64,000 bases of DNA, from NCBI GenBank assembly GCA_016932785.1, contig JAFGCJ010000002.1, positions 1 through 64,000 of the forward strand. The letters are read 5' to 3'. The notes below the pieces were generated by a model. That model was not told where the DNA came from and did not search any database. It saw only the letters and a list, made by a program, of their open reading frames with translations. Source of the stretch: Candidatus Dojkabacteria bacterium (GTDB taxonomy: Bacteria; Patescibacteria; Dojkabacteria; SC72; JAFGCJ01). Position 1 is the first letter of the stretch, and each line of letters begins with the position of its first letter. The position numbers were made by a program, and so were the translations under genes. Shown in pieces: positions 1 to 7,756 of this stretch.

Positions 1-16
1 AATAATTTCTATAGAT

Positions 17-331
17 ATGGCAGCTGAGGTTTATGCGGCTGTCGGTGCCTTTTTTATGTCGAGGTTTCTAGCACGATGTTCCGGAGAGACTCCGTTCAAA
101 ACAGCCAGTGCTACCGTGCTGGGTCAAAGAGATATAGCAATTGCATTTACGTCGGCCGATGGGAGAGCGGCAGAGATCGATGGGCCAATGGATGTTCATC
201 CGGATCGTGCAATAGAATATGCATTATACAAGATTGTGGAGATGCATTTCGCAAGAATGTTTGAAGTTTCCGACAGTGGAGCTTTACTGGCTGCTTTACG
301 TGAAAGGTGTGATGGCCTTATGCGGCATTAG
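17..331 (+). CDS. Hypothetical protein, possibly 5'-truncated by the window edge
   Basis: A frame of about 104 residues with an ATG at 17, but the same frame stays open to the first base of the window, so the true start may lie outside. The protein is alanine-rich with a short hydrophobic stretch near residues 5-20 and alternating charged segments afterwards. I recognise no family. Its stop overlaps the stop of the convergent thioredoxin reductase gene by four bases, a compact arrangement that supports both being real. Function unknown. Confidence 0.5.
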   Translation: MAAEVYAAVGAFFMSRFLARCSGETPFKTASATVLGQRDIAIAFTSADGRAAEIDGPMDVHPDRAIEYALYKIVEMHFARMFEVSDSGALLAALRERCDGLMRH

Positions 332-1251
332 TTGCCTTTGGTCTTTAGATACTTGAAGATATCCGAGGCTGCAACTGCACCTTCCGCAGAGGCTGTAACA
401 ATCTGTCTGAACTTGTTGCTTCCAGTTGTTACGTCTCCTGCTGCCCATATTCCTTCTACACTGGTCCGTTGTTCTTGAGTGATCTCTATATATCCTTCAG
501 GGTCTGTTTTTATCTCCAGGTGATTTATTAGTGCTTTTCCTGGAGCTGAGCCTATTTCTATAAAGAGACCATCAACTGCAAGTTTATTACTTCCGTTGTA
601 TTCCCTGTCGAGTACTATGAATTCCAATTGGTCCTTTCCTCCAAGTTCTACGATATTTGTATTGAATATGACTTCAATTTTATCGTTTGATAACACGTCG
701 TTTACCCACGTTGATTCTCCCCTGAGCTCCTCACCACGATAGATTTGATAGACTTTCTTTGCCATTTGTGAAAGGTATACGGACGCACTATTTGCTGCAT
801 CTGATCCTCCTACTACAGCTACCACTTTGTCTTTGAAGAATGCTCCGTCACAGGTGACACAGTAGGATACGCCCTTACCCAGCATCTCATTTTCACGCTC
901 GATTCCAAGTTTTCGATGAGATGTTCCTATCGCAAGTAGAATAGTCTTTGCTGAAATTGTGCCGTTTCTTGAGGTCTCGACCGAGAAGCCGGGTTCTTTT
1001 TTTTCAATTTTGATAACCTTATCTGTTAGAAATTCTGCTCCAAGACTTTTTGCATGTTCGCTAAACATTTGCATGAGCTCTATTCCAGATTTTTCCGTTA
1101 TGCCCGGGAAGTTACACACTTTGTGGGCTTCGCCTGCCTGGCCGCCCATAAGTTCACCTATGACAATGTGATTGATCTTATATCTAGATGCATAGATTGA
1201 TGCAGTATAACCCGCAGGGCCGGCTCCGATTATGAGTAAATCTGTTTCCAT
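328..1251 (-). CDS. trxB: Thioredoxin reductase (FAD/NADPH-dependent)
   Basis: Pyridine nucleotide-disulfide oxidoreductase that would pass electrons from NADPH through FAD to a CxxC disulfide and on to thioredoxin-like proteins in the cytoplasm. Visible in order: N-terminal FAD-binding GAGPAG motif directly after the start, redox-active CVTCDG in the middle, an NADP-binding GGSDAAN motif just after it, and the C-terminal AAGDVT FAD motif. Length of about 307 residues is normal. A TTG lies six codons further upstream (1269), but the ATG at 1251 puts the first beta strand at the usual place. A membrane protein with a thioredoxin-like fold (3051-3524) is nearby but not in the same apparent transcription unit. 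Confidence 0.93.
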   Translation of the reverse strand: METDLLIIGAGPAGYTASIYASRYKINHIVIGELMGGQAGEAHKVCNFPGITEKSGIELMQMFSEHAKSLGAEFLTDKVIKIEKKEPGFSVETSRNGTISAKTILLAIGTSHRKLGIERENEMLGKGVSYCVTCDGAFFKDKVVAVVGGSDAANSASVYLSQMAKKVYQIYRGEELRGESTWVNDVLSNDKIEVIFNTNIVELGGKDQLEFIVLDREYNGSNKLAVDGLFIEIGSAPGKALINHLEIKTDPEGYIEITQEQRTSVEGIWAAGDVTTGSNKFRQIVTASAEGAVAASDIFKYLKTKGN

Positions 1252-1282
1252 CGGTGATTCATTCGTCAAGTAAAATAATATT

Positions 1283-2065
1283 CTACAAGAATAAATTTAC
1301 AAAATCTCCCATGATGTTGTAAAGCTTCTGTATTCCTGAGATTGAATCAGGTTTAATCTCCTCATAGCTTTCTGGCATTGAGAAATTATAATCGTCATAG
1401 TAGAAATCAAATTCCCCATTAAAGTCAGGGGATTCTGTATCTAGCATTTGGGGTAGTTTTTCATCTGTGTCCAGCCAGAGTATAGTCACAACCGTTGCCG
1501 ATCCGGAGTTGTCGGTGATGATATATTTGTGGCATTTCATTTCTCTACAATTATCAATGCCCTTGTACTCTACTTCGACGTCTTCTTCCTGAGATTTTTC
1601 ATCTAGATCCTCAATCATGTTATTTGGATCTGTTTCGTTAACTTCAGAGTAGACACTGTAAGCATCGGAGTCTTCTTGCAACTCAAATTTCGCCGTATCT
1701 TCACCATTTGAAACATAGATGTTCTCCTGGTTGTCTTCTTTTTCAGTATAAAATTGTAGTGTTTCACCCTCGATTTCGATTTCAAGAAAATACCTGCTTT
1801 GTCCCGTAGTTTTAGCATTAATGTCGGCGTTATATGTTCGGCCGTTGCTTTGAAATTCAACATTACCTTCTGCTCGAGTTCCATCTGCTTTGGAATAGTC
1901 AGAAAATGCTTTTTCTAAAACGTCCTCCTGCTCATCTACTGTTAGCTCTTTTTCTTTGGAGCTTGTTGTCAGACGCTCGAAGGTTTTACTTGTGAAAAAC
2001 CATACTGCACCGACTCCTAGAATCAGAAACGCTATGACAATGAGAAATATCTGATCCTTTTTCAT
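1283..2065 (-). CDS. Membrane-anchored envelope protein of unknown function, LolA/LppX-like architecture
   Basis: 260 residues. A single N-terminal hydrophobic helix (about residues 5-26) follows a short KKD start and would anchor the protein with its bulk outside. The rest is acidic and rich in alternating beta-type sequence containing repeated E/I/E patterns, reminiscent of the lipoprotein-carrier fold (LolA/LppX class), but I see no diagnostic motif. Two cysteines (CREMKC) could form a disulfide. It sits between trxB and a baeRF-like gene on the same strand with short gaps. Function is inferred only as cell-envelope associated. Confidence 0.7.
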   Translation of the reverse strand: MKKDQIFLIVIAFLILGVGAVWFFTSKTFERLTTSSKEKELTVDEQEDVLEKAFSDYSKADGTRAEGNVEFQSNGRTYNADINAKTTGQSRYFLEIEIEGETLQFYTEKEDNQENIYVSNGEDTAKFELQEDSDAYSVYSEVNETDPNNMIEDLDEKSQEEDVEVEYKGIDNCREMKCHKYIITDNSGSATVVTILWLDTDEKLPQMLDTESPDFNGEFDFYYDDYNFSMPESYEEIKPDSISGIQKLYNIMGDFVNLFL

Positions 2066-2083
2066 ACTGATATAGGGATGAAT

Positions 2084-2521
2084 TTAAATTTTCTGATCTT
2101 CAATTTTCTTGAGTATTTCGTTTTGATTTGTTTCTATATAGTTGCCTTCGATCAGGTTTAGATTCTGCTTGATTTCTGCAGTAAATAGACCCTCTATTAT
2201 AGATACATCCTGGCTTGTACACATCAGAACTGTGCTGGAGAGCTTGTTATTTCTGTAGAATTCTTCTGCTTTTGAAACAACCTCTTTAAAGAAGCGTTTT
2301 TTATGTTCATCAAGTGTGTACTTCTCCTCAGATATGCCTCCGCCTCCTGAGCTCCGAAAGTTACCAGCTCTATCGTTCCACTCTATTGATGGAGTTATTA
2401 TATCTTGCTCAACCATTTTACCGTCAATGATTCCTATTATCCTGGCGTGTTTCTGGTCAACAATTAGAATAAGTGTTCCGCTGAGCCTTTCGAGAGTATG
2501 GGAAATGTTTAGCTGAGGCAT
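2084..2521 (-). CDS. baeRF/eRF1-domain-2-like protein (Vms1-type fold)
   Basis: About 145 residues resembling the bacterial archaeo-eukaryotic release-factor (baeRF) superfamily. The hallmark opening is the strand VDQKHARI, which matches the family's V-D-x-x-x-A-R pattern, followed by an acidic patch, a glycine-rich loop (SSGGGG) and a helix with KKRFFKEV before a second strand, VLMCTSQD. In eRF1 and Vms1 this domain releases peptides or nascent chains from tRNA; whether this protein does so is inference. The ATG at 2521 is preferred over an upstream TTG at 2536. Alternative: a host-attachment type protein of the same fold. Confidence 0.55.
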   Translation of the reverse strand: MPQLNISHTLERLSGTLILIVDQKHARIIGIIDGKMVEQDIITPSIEWNDRAGNFRSSGGGGISEEKYTLDEHKKRFFKEVVSKAEEFYRNNKLSSTVLMCTSQDVSIIEGLFTAEIKQNLNLIEGNYIETNQNEILKKIEDQKI

Positions 2522-2612
2522 ATAGCTTGTGATCAAATTTATAATATCTAGATTGTATGTTTTTGGAGATTGTTTGTCTATTTTGGGGGTTTGTAGCTGT
2601 CTGGGCGGAGTT

Positions 2613-3041
2613 CTAGAGAATTTCCCATTCTTCTATTGGGCCTGGAACAATTTTGAATAAAGGATGAGAGTCAATTTGTTTGATCTTTAGCATATTTGAG
2701 TAGAGCTTGGGGTTTCTGGTTTTAATTTTTTGTGTCAGATGATCAAATTCGAAAGTTATCTGACCTGAATTAACAGGGATCTTTGCGTCAGGTTTTTGTG
2801 ACTTGAATTTGGTAGGGTCAAAATGGTATCCCCTATCCTGAGATTCAAGGAAGATATACTTGATATAAAGATTGATCATCTTTTGTGGATTTTCGGTTTT
2901 TCTAAACCGTGTCAGTTGAGGATGATTTCTGTAACCAGTCGTTTTTTCTTCGAGTACAGCCTTTGCCAAAAGAGATTCGCGCCACAACGCAACTAGGCCC
3001 TTTGAATCGAGGTATTTGGGATGTATAGACCATAGGCGCAA
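2613..3041 (-). CDS. Pyrimidine dimer DNA glycosylase/endonuclease V family
   Basis: 142 residues starting MRLWSIHPKYLD, the characteristic N-terminus of the Pyr_excise family (T4 DenV-like), in which the N-terminal residue region performs beta-elimination chemistry. Further family signatures seen are GLVALWRE, GYRNHPQL and a C-terminal aromatic stretch. It would nick DNA at UV-induced cyclobutane dimers. The window also carries uvrA and uvrC, so two independent UV repair routes are encoded close together. The start is well supported because Arg2-Leu-Trp is conserved. The next gene on the strand (3051-3524) is only ten bases upstream, suggesting co-transcription. Confidence 0.9.
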   Translation of the reverse strand: MRLWSIHPKYLDSKGLVALWRESLLAKAVLEEKTTGYRNHPQLTRFRKTENPQKMINLYIKYIFLESQDRGYHFDPTKFKSQKPDAKIPVNSGQITFEFDHLTQKIKTRNPKLYSNMLKIKQIDSHPLFKIVPGPIEEWEIL

Positions 3042-3050
3042 TTTGGGCCG

Positions 3051-3524
3051 CTACTTATCTAATATCTCTTCTATTTCGTTTCCTATCTCGTCATTGAAAC
3101 CGGAGAAAGCTTTGTCACCAATAAATATCATAGGATAATAACCAAATGAAGGCGACACTCCTTCACTATCACCTTCGTGATTAAGCTTATACTCCTCAAG
3201 CAGTTCTACAAAGTCATCATCAGTAGTTAGGTGTTCTTCGTAACTAATATTCTCATTTTCGAAGAATTCTATAGCGTCGATGCACATAGGCCCTGTTCCA
3301 TTATGAAACATAATTACCTGTATGTCTTCGGAAGAGTCGTCTGTTGTAGACGGCTTGTTCTCTTCTTCCTCTTGAGTGTTATCGGTTATTGCAGTGTCAG
3401 AATCAGAGTTGTCATTTTCGTTGGATGTATTTCTAAGGACTCCTATGGTTATAATGATAGCTATTCCAATAATTGAAACGCCAATCACTCCTAGTGTTAC
3501 CTTTTCTTTTTGAGTCATGCTCAT
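3051..3524 (-). CDS. Membrane-anchored glutaredoxin/thioredoxin-fold protein
   Basis: 157 residues: a transmembrane anchor at about 10-30, an acidic Ser/Asp/Glu-rich linker to about residue 65, then a compact domain beginning with the strand VIMFHNGTGPMC and ending with YYPMIFIGDKAF and a terminal helix. The second half looks like a glutaredoxin-fold domain: the strand-loop-Cys-helix start and the cis-Pro-like YPMIFIG segment. Only one cysteine is in the active-site position, so it would be monothiol or a non-catalytic relative. Export to the outside of the membrane is inferred from the positive-inside N-terminus. Disulfide or glutathione chemistry is not demonstrated. Confidence 0.6.
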   Translation of the reverse strand: MSMTQKEKVTLGVIGVSIIGIAIIITIGVLRNTSNENDNSDSDTAITDNTQEEEENKPSTTDDSSEDIQVIMFHNGTGPMCIDAIEFFENENISYEEHLTTDDDFVELLEEYKLNHEGDSEGVSPSFGYYPMIFIGDKAFSGFNDEIGNEIEEILDK

Positions 3525-3542
3525 TAGTACATTCTATCGATC

Positions 3543-4505
3543 TTAAGGTAGATCTTCGACTGCGCATGGATTGTCTACTACGTCTTCATCGACATGTTCA
3601 TCACTTTCTACGTGCTCTAACATCTGAGGTGTATATGGAGCATTATGATTTTGGGGAATTTTGTAGTACGGCATTTTGTAATCGGTGTTCTCCATCATTT
3701 CATCCAGGGTTAGCCATTCGATATCCTCATTGCTGTCCCAGAATTTTATCCACATATCGAGCCAACTTTGGATGTATCCTCCGATGTTTGTGTGAGAAAC
3801 CGGTGTGACTTTGTCGTATCTCTTTACTGCATCAGCAAGATCTTTCTCCATATCAGAAGGCTCTCCTTCTCTTGTCCAGTAGCTGTAGTCGCATAGACTT
3901 CCATATTTGAACTCCACGGTTTCGATGTTTGATATAGATAGGAGTTTAACGTCGTAGTCTTCGGGGTCGTAGACTGAAGCCTTTGTACCAGTGGTTCCGC
4001 GTGCGGTTACGTATGGAATTCCTAGTTTATCTGCTACTTTCGCTGTATTTTCGTCTGAGGCCATGAATCTCGAGCCGACTATTTTTAAAGGCTCGCCTGT
4101 GCATGCCTCGATGTCTGTTTTTATCTCAGAGATTATTTCATATTGCTCGTCGTATGGTATATCCCAGAGTGCCTCTTCAGTGTGTGATCCTATGATCTCC
4201 ATGTCGTATTCCATTAGTTTCTTTATGGTGTCACAGTTTTCCTGGACAAATTCGGGAGTTGCGAGAAGTGCTGATGGAATGTCGCGTTTTGCTAGCTCGT
4301 TGACGAAGTTAGTAAGGCCTACCGTGTCCTTGTATTCTATAAGTATCATTAGGCCTTCTGTTTCAGTGGCTTCCTCTTGACTTTCTTCCTCTTCTTCATC
4401 TTCGTTTGTTTCGCATGCGTACTCGCGAACCAGAAAGAATTCTACGGTAAGCAGTGCGAGTACTGCGCCGATGGACCCAAGAATAATAAGTAATTTTTTG
4501 TTCAT
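3543..4505 (-). CDS. Polysaccharide deacetylase-like (NodB-fold) membrane-anchored protein
   Basis: 320 residues with an N-terminal anchor helix (about residues 4-26), a glutamate-rich linker, and then a beta/alpha region typical of the carbohydrate esterase 4/DUF2334 barrel: strands such as LMILIEYK, a helix, IPSALLATPEF, and MEIIGSHTEEAL, where the His would correspond to the catalytic-metal region. The usual H-x3-H zinc pair is not obvious, so hydrolytic activity is uncertain. Likely acts on cell-wall or surface polysaccharide outside the membrane. It is preceded on the strand by a perfect small stem-loop and an ArsR gene. Confidence 0.6.
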   Translation of the reverse strand: MNKKLLIILGSIGAVLALLTVEFFLVREYACETNEDEEEEESQEEATETEGLMILIEYKDTVGLTNFVNELAKRDIPSALLATPEFVQENCDTIKKLMEYDMEIIGSHTEEALWDIPYDEQYEIISEIKTDIEACTGEPLKIVGSRFMASDENTAKVADKLGIPYVTARGTTGTKASVYDPEDYDVKLLSISNIETVEFKYGSLCDYSYWTREGEPSDMEKDLADAVKRYDKVTPVSHTNIGGYIQSWLDMWIKFWDSNEDIEWLTLDEMMENTDYKMPYYKIPQNHNAPYTPQMLEHVESDEHVDEDVVDNPCAVEDLP

Positions 4506-4532
4506 TAGTAATTAATTAATAAATTACTTTAG

Positions 4533-4553
4533 CCTGAAGGTTTTGTCTTCAGG
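4533..4553 (-). terminator. Stem-loop between arsR-like and deacetylase-like genes
   Basis: A perfect 7-bp inverted repeat (CCTGAAG / CTTCAGG) with a 7-nt loop lies in the 84-base gap between the ArsR gene end and the next gene start. Neither side is followed by a clean T-run, so it may attenuate, protect a 3' end, or terminate weakly. Confidence 0.35.
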
Positions 4554-4588
4554 GGTCAATATTCATAGTATATAACTTTTTTTGTTTG

Positions 4589-4876
4589 TCAGTTGCAGTC
4601 GGCGCTTTTATTATTAAGTAGGTCAAGGATTGTAGAAATGCATTTTCTTTTTCCGTCTTTTATTCTATAAATGCTATGTCTCCCCTTTTTCCGGTTTTCA
4701 AGAACGCCGAGTTCAGTAAGAGTTGAAAGGTGATGGGATAGCAAGTTATGTCTGATCTTCAGCTCTCTTACCATCTCGCAAACACAGGATTCGCTTTTAT
4801 ATAGATAGGTGAGAATTTTAATTCTTTTGGGTTCGAGTACTGCTTTTATTGTTTTTATTCTAACCTCAGTTGTCAC
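4589..4876 (-). CDS. ArsR/SmtB-family metal-responsive repressor
   Basis: 95 residues forming a winged helix: alpha helices around EPKRIKILTYLYK, the metal-binding alpha3 motif CVCEMV (the ELCVCDL-type site of ArsR/CadC), recognition helix NLLSHHLSTL, and the beta-wing region GRHSIYRI. A Cys-rich tail (KCIS, SADCN) could add ligands. The family derepresses target genes when a thiophilic metal or metalloid binds. The start is a GTG at 4876. It is divergent from the Fe-S/NifX operon beginning at 5084, with operator-like inverted repeats between them, so it probably controls itself and perhaps that operon. Confidence 0.88.
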   Translation of the reverse strand: MTTEVRIKTIKAVLEPKRIKILTYLYKSESCVCEMVRELKIRHNLLSHHLSTLTELGVLENRKKGRHSIYRIKDGKRKCISTILDLLNNKSADCN

Positions 4877-4892
4877 AGAATCGATGTGGTTA

Positions 4893-4916
4893 ATATTTCA
4901 GCTGGCGTTGAAATAT
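4893..4916. promoter_or_regulatory. ArsR-type operator (inverted repeat)
   Basis: ATATTTCA (4893-4900) and TGAAATAT (4909-4916) form a perfect 8-bp inverted repeat with an 8-bp spacer, 17 bp upstream of the ArsR start codon. The TTTCA-n-TGAAA form is like ArsR/SmtB family operators, so autoregulation is the likely role. Confidence 0.55.
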
Positions 4917-5007
4917 ATAATATTATGATAGTTTTCGAATGTCAAATTGAGTTGCTTAATTGCACTTGTCTGGTGAGGATTTGGCCCCATTCGGTATATA
5001 TTGATAT

Positions 5008-5061
5008 TGGGTATTGACCCATGTAGAAATTTGTGGTATTATTGGTGTGGGTATTCACCCA
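5008..5061. promoter_or_regulatory. Twin palindromic operators TGGGTATTGACCCA / TGGGTATTCACCCA
   Basis: Two nearly identical 14-bp palindromes, at 5008-5021 and 5048-5061, share TGGGT-ATTS-ACCCA and are exactly 40 bp apart, so a dimeric regulator could bind both on roughly one face of the helix. The second is 23 bp before the DUF5320 start. Their sequence differs from the TTTCA-type repeat next to arsR, so a different regulator is likely; the DUF134-NifX protein encoded just downstream is the best candidate (inference). Confidence 0.7.
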
Positions 5062-5083
5062 TATTTAAATTATAACCTTTACA

Positions 5084-5335
5084 ATGATGCCTTTAAGAGA
5101 TGGAACAGGACCAACTGGTCAAGGACCGGTTGCCGGAAGAGGAGCTGGTAGAGGAACCGGCAGAGGTGCAGGACGAGGAATTGGTCTAGGTGCGGGAAGA
5201 CGCGGTCTTGGTGGAAGTACTGAATGTGAATGTCCAAGCTGCGGTCATAAGCAACCTCATGCAAGAGGTATTCCCTGCTCTCAGGTTAAGTGCCCCAAGT
5301 GCGGTACTCCTATGAGAGGTGCCTTTTGTAAATAG
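5084..5335 (+). CDS. DUF5320-like Gly/Arg-rich protein with C-terminal zinc ribbon
   Basis: 83 residues. The first half matches the DUF5320 style, PLRDGTGPTGQGP followed by repeated GRG/GAGRG units. The second half carries four CxxC-like pairs (CECPSC, and CSQVKCPKC), consistent with one zinc ribbon or a small metal site. Two adjacent ATGs occur (5084, 5087). Such proteins are known as companions of NifX-like and Fe-S ATPase genes in anaerobes; no activity is established. It is the first gene of the operon that continues with the DUF134-NifX fusion. Confidence 0.8.
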   Translation: MMPLRDGTGPTGQGPVAGRGAGRGTGRGAGRGIGLGAGRRGLGGSTECECPSCGHKQPHARGIPCSQVKCPKCGTPMRGAFCK

Positions 5336-5386
5336 TTGTATTGTAAGATTGAAATACTGCCCTTAATTAATTTATTTATATAGTAG

Positions 5387-5995
5387 ATGAGAAGACGATA
5401 TAGAAGAAATCTCGGCTTTGATTTTTGTAGAAGATATTTCAAACCGAGAGGTATTCCTTTATCGAGCTTGGATGAGGTGACTATCACCGATGAAGAGCTT
5501 GAGACAATGAGACTTCGTTATGTTGAGAGGCTTAATCAAGATGAAGCTGCTAAACTAATGAAGATATCTCAGAGCCAATATCAGAGAGATCTTTCAAATA
5601 CATTGAGTAAGATCACAACAGCTCTGATTGATGGAAAGGCGATACATATAGAAAAAATAAATAAATTTTCAGGAGTTAACTCGATGAAAGTAATGATTCC
5701 TATGGATTCAACCAATAAGTCTGCCAAGATCTCTAGTGTTTTTGGCAGATCAAAATACTTTGCCCTGTATGATAAAGAATCTGGTGAGCTAAGTTTTGTC
5801 GAGAATCCTGGTAGCTCTCAAGCCAGAGGTGCCGGAATGACCGCCGGACAGTTTGCCATAGATAACAATGTTTCCAAAGTTGTGTCGGGCAATATTGGTC
5901 CAAACGCCGAGAGTGTTCTAAGACAAGGTGGTATCGAAATAGAGACACTTGATGATCCTAACAGATCATTGGAGGACATAATTAAATCTCTATAA
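5387..5995 (+). CDS. DUF134 helix-turn-helix fused to NifX-type cofactor-binding domain
   Basis: 202 residues, two domains. Residues 1-90 are DUF134 (PF02001), a sigma-region-4-like HTH protein: RRNLGFDFC, DEELETMRL, the HTH core LNQDEAAKLMKISQSQYQRDL and DGKAIHI. Residues about 98-200 are the dinitrogenase iron-molybdenum cofactor domain (NifX/NifB-C/YTFE-like): VMIPMD, FGRSKYFALYD, GAGMTAGQFAI and the VSGNIGPNA motif. The architecture suggests a transcription factor whose ligand is an iron or molybdenum-containing cluster. Located between the DUF5320 gene and the two Fe-S ATPases, 10 bases before the first of them. There is no nitrogenase gene in the window, so the ligand is probably another metal cofactor. 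Confidence 0.88.
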   Translation: MRRRYRRNLGFDFCRRYFKPRGIPLSSLDEVTITDEELETMRLRYVERLNQDEAAKLMKISQSQYQRDLSNTLSKITTALIDGKAIHIEKINKFSGVNSMKVMIPMDSTNKSAKISSVFGRSKYFALYDKESGELSFVENPGSSQARGAGMTAGQFAIDNNVSKVVSGNIGPNAESVLRQGGIEIETLDDPNRSLEDIIKSL

Positions 5996-6005
5996 CAACT
6001 TTAAT

Positions 6006-6860
6006 ATGAAGGAAATTGCTGTTACCGGAGGAAAAGGCGGAACCGGAAAGTCGACTGTAGCGATAATGTTTGCTTTCAAACAAATAGAGCTGGGGAAAAA
6101 AGTTCTCTTAGTCGACTGTGATGTTGAATGTCCAAATGATCACATTCTATTGGGAATTAATGAGCTTAAGAATCCAGTAAGCAAGACGACCACTTTTTAT
6201 CCAGTTATTGATGACGATAAATGTACGAAATGTGGGCTTTGCGTGAGAAGTTGTCGAAGCTCTGCCCTCTTTCAGCCTGGCGATAGTGTTCCGGTTCTAA
6301 ATAAGGATTTGTGTAGTTCATGTGGGGTGTGTTGGAATGTGTGTCCTAGTAATGCTATTAGCAAAGAAGAGGTTGTTAATGGTGAAATCTTCAGAAATGA
6401 TATATTAGATGGTTTGACCTTGGTTACCGGGAGGTCTATACCGGGTGTTAGGGAAACCAGTCCTGTTGTTGAACAGGTTCGTGATTATATTGATGGATTG
6501 AAGTCGTCCTTTGATTTGGTAGTTATCGATACTGCCGCAGGAGCACATTGCACAGTCATGAGGGCCCTGGAAGATGTTGAGAAGGCGTATTCTGTTACGG
6601 AGCCTACTCCACTTGGGGCTCATGATCTCAGTGTTATTCTTAGGGTTCTTAAAGTTTTGAAAGTTCCTTCAGATATAGTCCTGAACCGTAGTGACATAGG
6701 AAATAAAGCGTTGATAGACGAAGTAGCGAGGAAACACGGTTCAAATGTATGCTGCGAGATTCCATATGACGACGATCTTGCTAGATTTTATTCTGAAGGA
6801 AATTTTTTGGAGCACCGTTTGTCTATTAGTAAACTTTTGAAGTTATACAAATCACAATGA
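6006..6860 (+). CDS. MinD/Mrp-superfamily P-loop ATPase with ferredoxin insert (copy 1)
   Basis: 284 residues. Deviant Walker A GGKGGTGKST at the N-terminus as in MinD/NifH/Mrp proteins, followed after about residue 70 by an inserted 2[4Fe-4S] ferredoxin: KCTKCGLCVRSC and LCSSCGVCWNVC. The ATPase fold resumes with LVVIDTAAG (Walker B) and LNRSDIG. Members are thought to carry or insert Fe-S clusters. Its stop overlaps the start of copy 2 by four bases (ATGA at 6857), so the two are translationally coupled and may act as a heterodimer. Confidence 0.92.
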   Translation: MKEIAVTGGKGGTGKSTVAIMFAFKQIELGKKVLLVDCDVECPNDHILLGINELKNPVSKTTTFYPVIDDDKCTKCGLCVRSCRSSALFQPGDSVPVLNKDLCSSCGVCWNVCPSNAISKEEVVNGEIFRNDILDGLTLVTGRSIPGVRETSPVVEQVRDYIDGLKSSFDLVVIDTAAGAHCTVMRALEDVEKAYSVTEPTPLGAHDLSVILRVLKVLKVPSDIVLNRSDIGNKALIDEVARKHGSNVCCEIPYDDDLARFYSEGNFLEHRLSISKLLKLYKSQ

Positions 6861-7744
6861 GAATTACCGTTCTGTCAGGAAAAGGAGGCGTAGGAAAAAG
6901 TATGTTAGCATCATCTCTTGCTATACTTTTCTCAAAAAAGTTCAATGTTATTGCTGTAGATTGTGATGTCGATGCGCCCAATCTTGCCCTTTGGCTGGGG
7001 ATAGACAATTCGAAGAAAGGTGGGGCCTTTAAGAGCTATATGATTAGTACCGTAGAAAAACCCATTATTGACGAAGATGTGTGTACAAAATGTGGAAAAT
7101 GTTTGGACGCTTGTAACTTTGGTGCTTTGAGCAATGGCAAAAGAGCAGTTGAGCTTATTCCGTACAGGTGCGAAGGATGTGGTCTGTGTGAGATTATTTG
7201 CCCGGTTGACGCTATTGAGATGAAGAAGGTTGAAAACTGTACTCTATCCCATTACGAGACTGAGTATGACTTTCCGGTTGTTCAGGGTCAAATCGAACCC
7301 GGAGAGGCAGAGTCTGGTGAGGCCGTTACTGAAATAAGAAAGTATGCTGATACCCTTTGTAAGAAAGACGCTGTTATTATTCAGGACGGAGCCGCTGGAA
7401 TTGGGTGCCCTGTTATTGCCTCGATTGTTGGAAGTGACTATGTAGTTGCTGTTGCCGAATCATCAATGTCCTCTTTCTCAGATCTAAAGAGAGCACTTGA
7501 AGTAGTTAATCAATTTAAAATTCCTTATGGAGTGGTTGTCAATAAATACGATCTCAACAAGAACATTTCAAATGAAATAATGAAGTTTGCTGGTGATCGA
7601 TATCTTGGAGGTATTAACTATCATAAAGATGTTATAAAGAGTATCGTTGATCTCAAACCGGCTGTGGAAATGGGAGGAAATGTAAGAAAAGAGCTTGAAG
7701 ATATTTTTCAAAATGTATTGGAGTCGACAAAGGGTCTTTTTTGA
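6857..7744 (+). CDS. MinD/Mrp-superfamily P-loop ATPase with ferredoxin insert (copy 2)
   Basis: 295 residues, paralogous to the preceding gene. Walker A SGKGGVGKSM, switch region VDCDVDAPNL, ferredoxin insert VCTKCGKCLDAC and RCEGCGLCEIIC followed by PVDAIEM, then QDGAAGIGCP near Walker B and VVNKYDL. All eight cluster-ligating cysteines are present. Last gene of the DUF5320/DUF134-NifX operon; the next gene is convergent. Together the pair likely forms an ATP-driven Fe-S or metal-cluster carrier whose expression is tuned by the NifX-domain regulator (inference from context). Confidence 0.92.
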   Translation: MRITVLSGKGGVGKSMLASSLAILFSKKFNVIAVDCDVDAPNLALWLGIDNSKKGGAFKSYMISTVEKPIIDEDVCTKCGKCLDACNFGALSNGKRAVELIPYRCEGCGLCEIICPVDAIEMKKVENCTLSHYETEYDFPVVQGQIEPGEAESGEAVTEIRKYADTLCKKDAVIIQDGAAGIGCPVIASIVGSDYVVAVAESSMSSFSDLKRALEVVNQFKIPYGVVVNKYDLNKNISNEIMKFAGDRYLGGINYHKDVIKSIVDLKPAVEMGGNVRKELEDIFQNVLESTKGLF

Positions 7745-7756
7745 TTTAGTCATGGC

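Noticed and set aside
5084..7744. Nitrogenase or Nif operon
   Set aside because: NifX and NifH-like ATPases are present but no nifDK, nifB or nifEN genes; the cluster is the non-nitrogen-fixing type.
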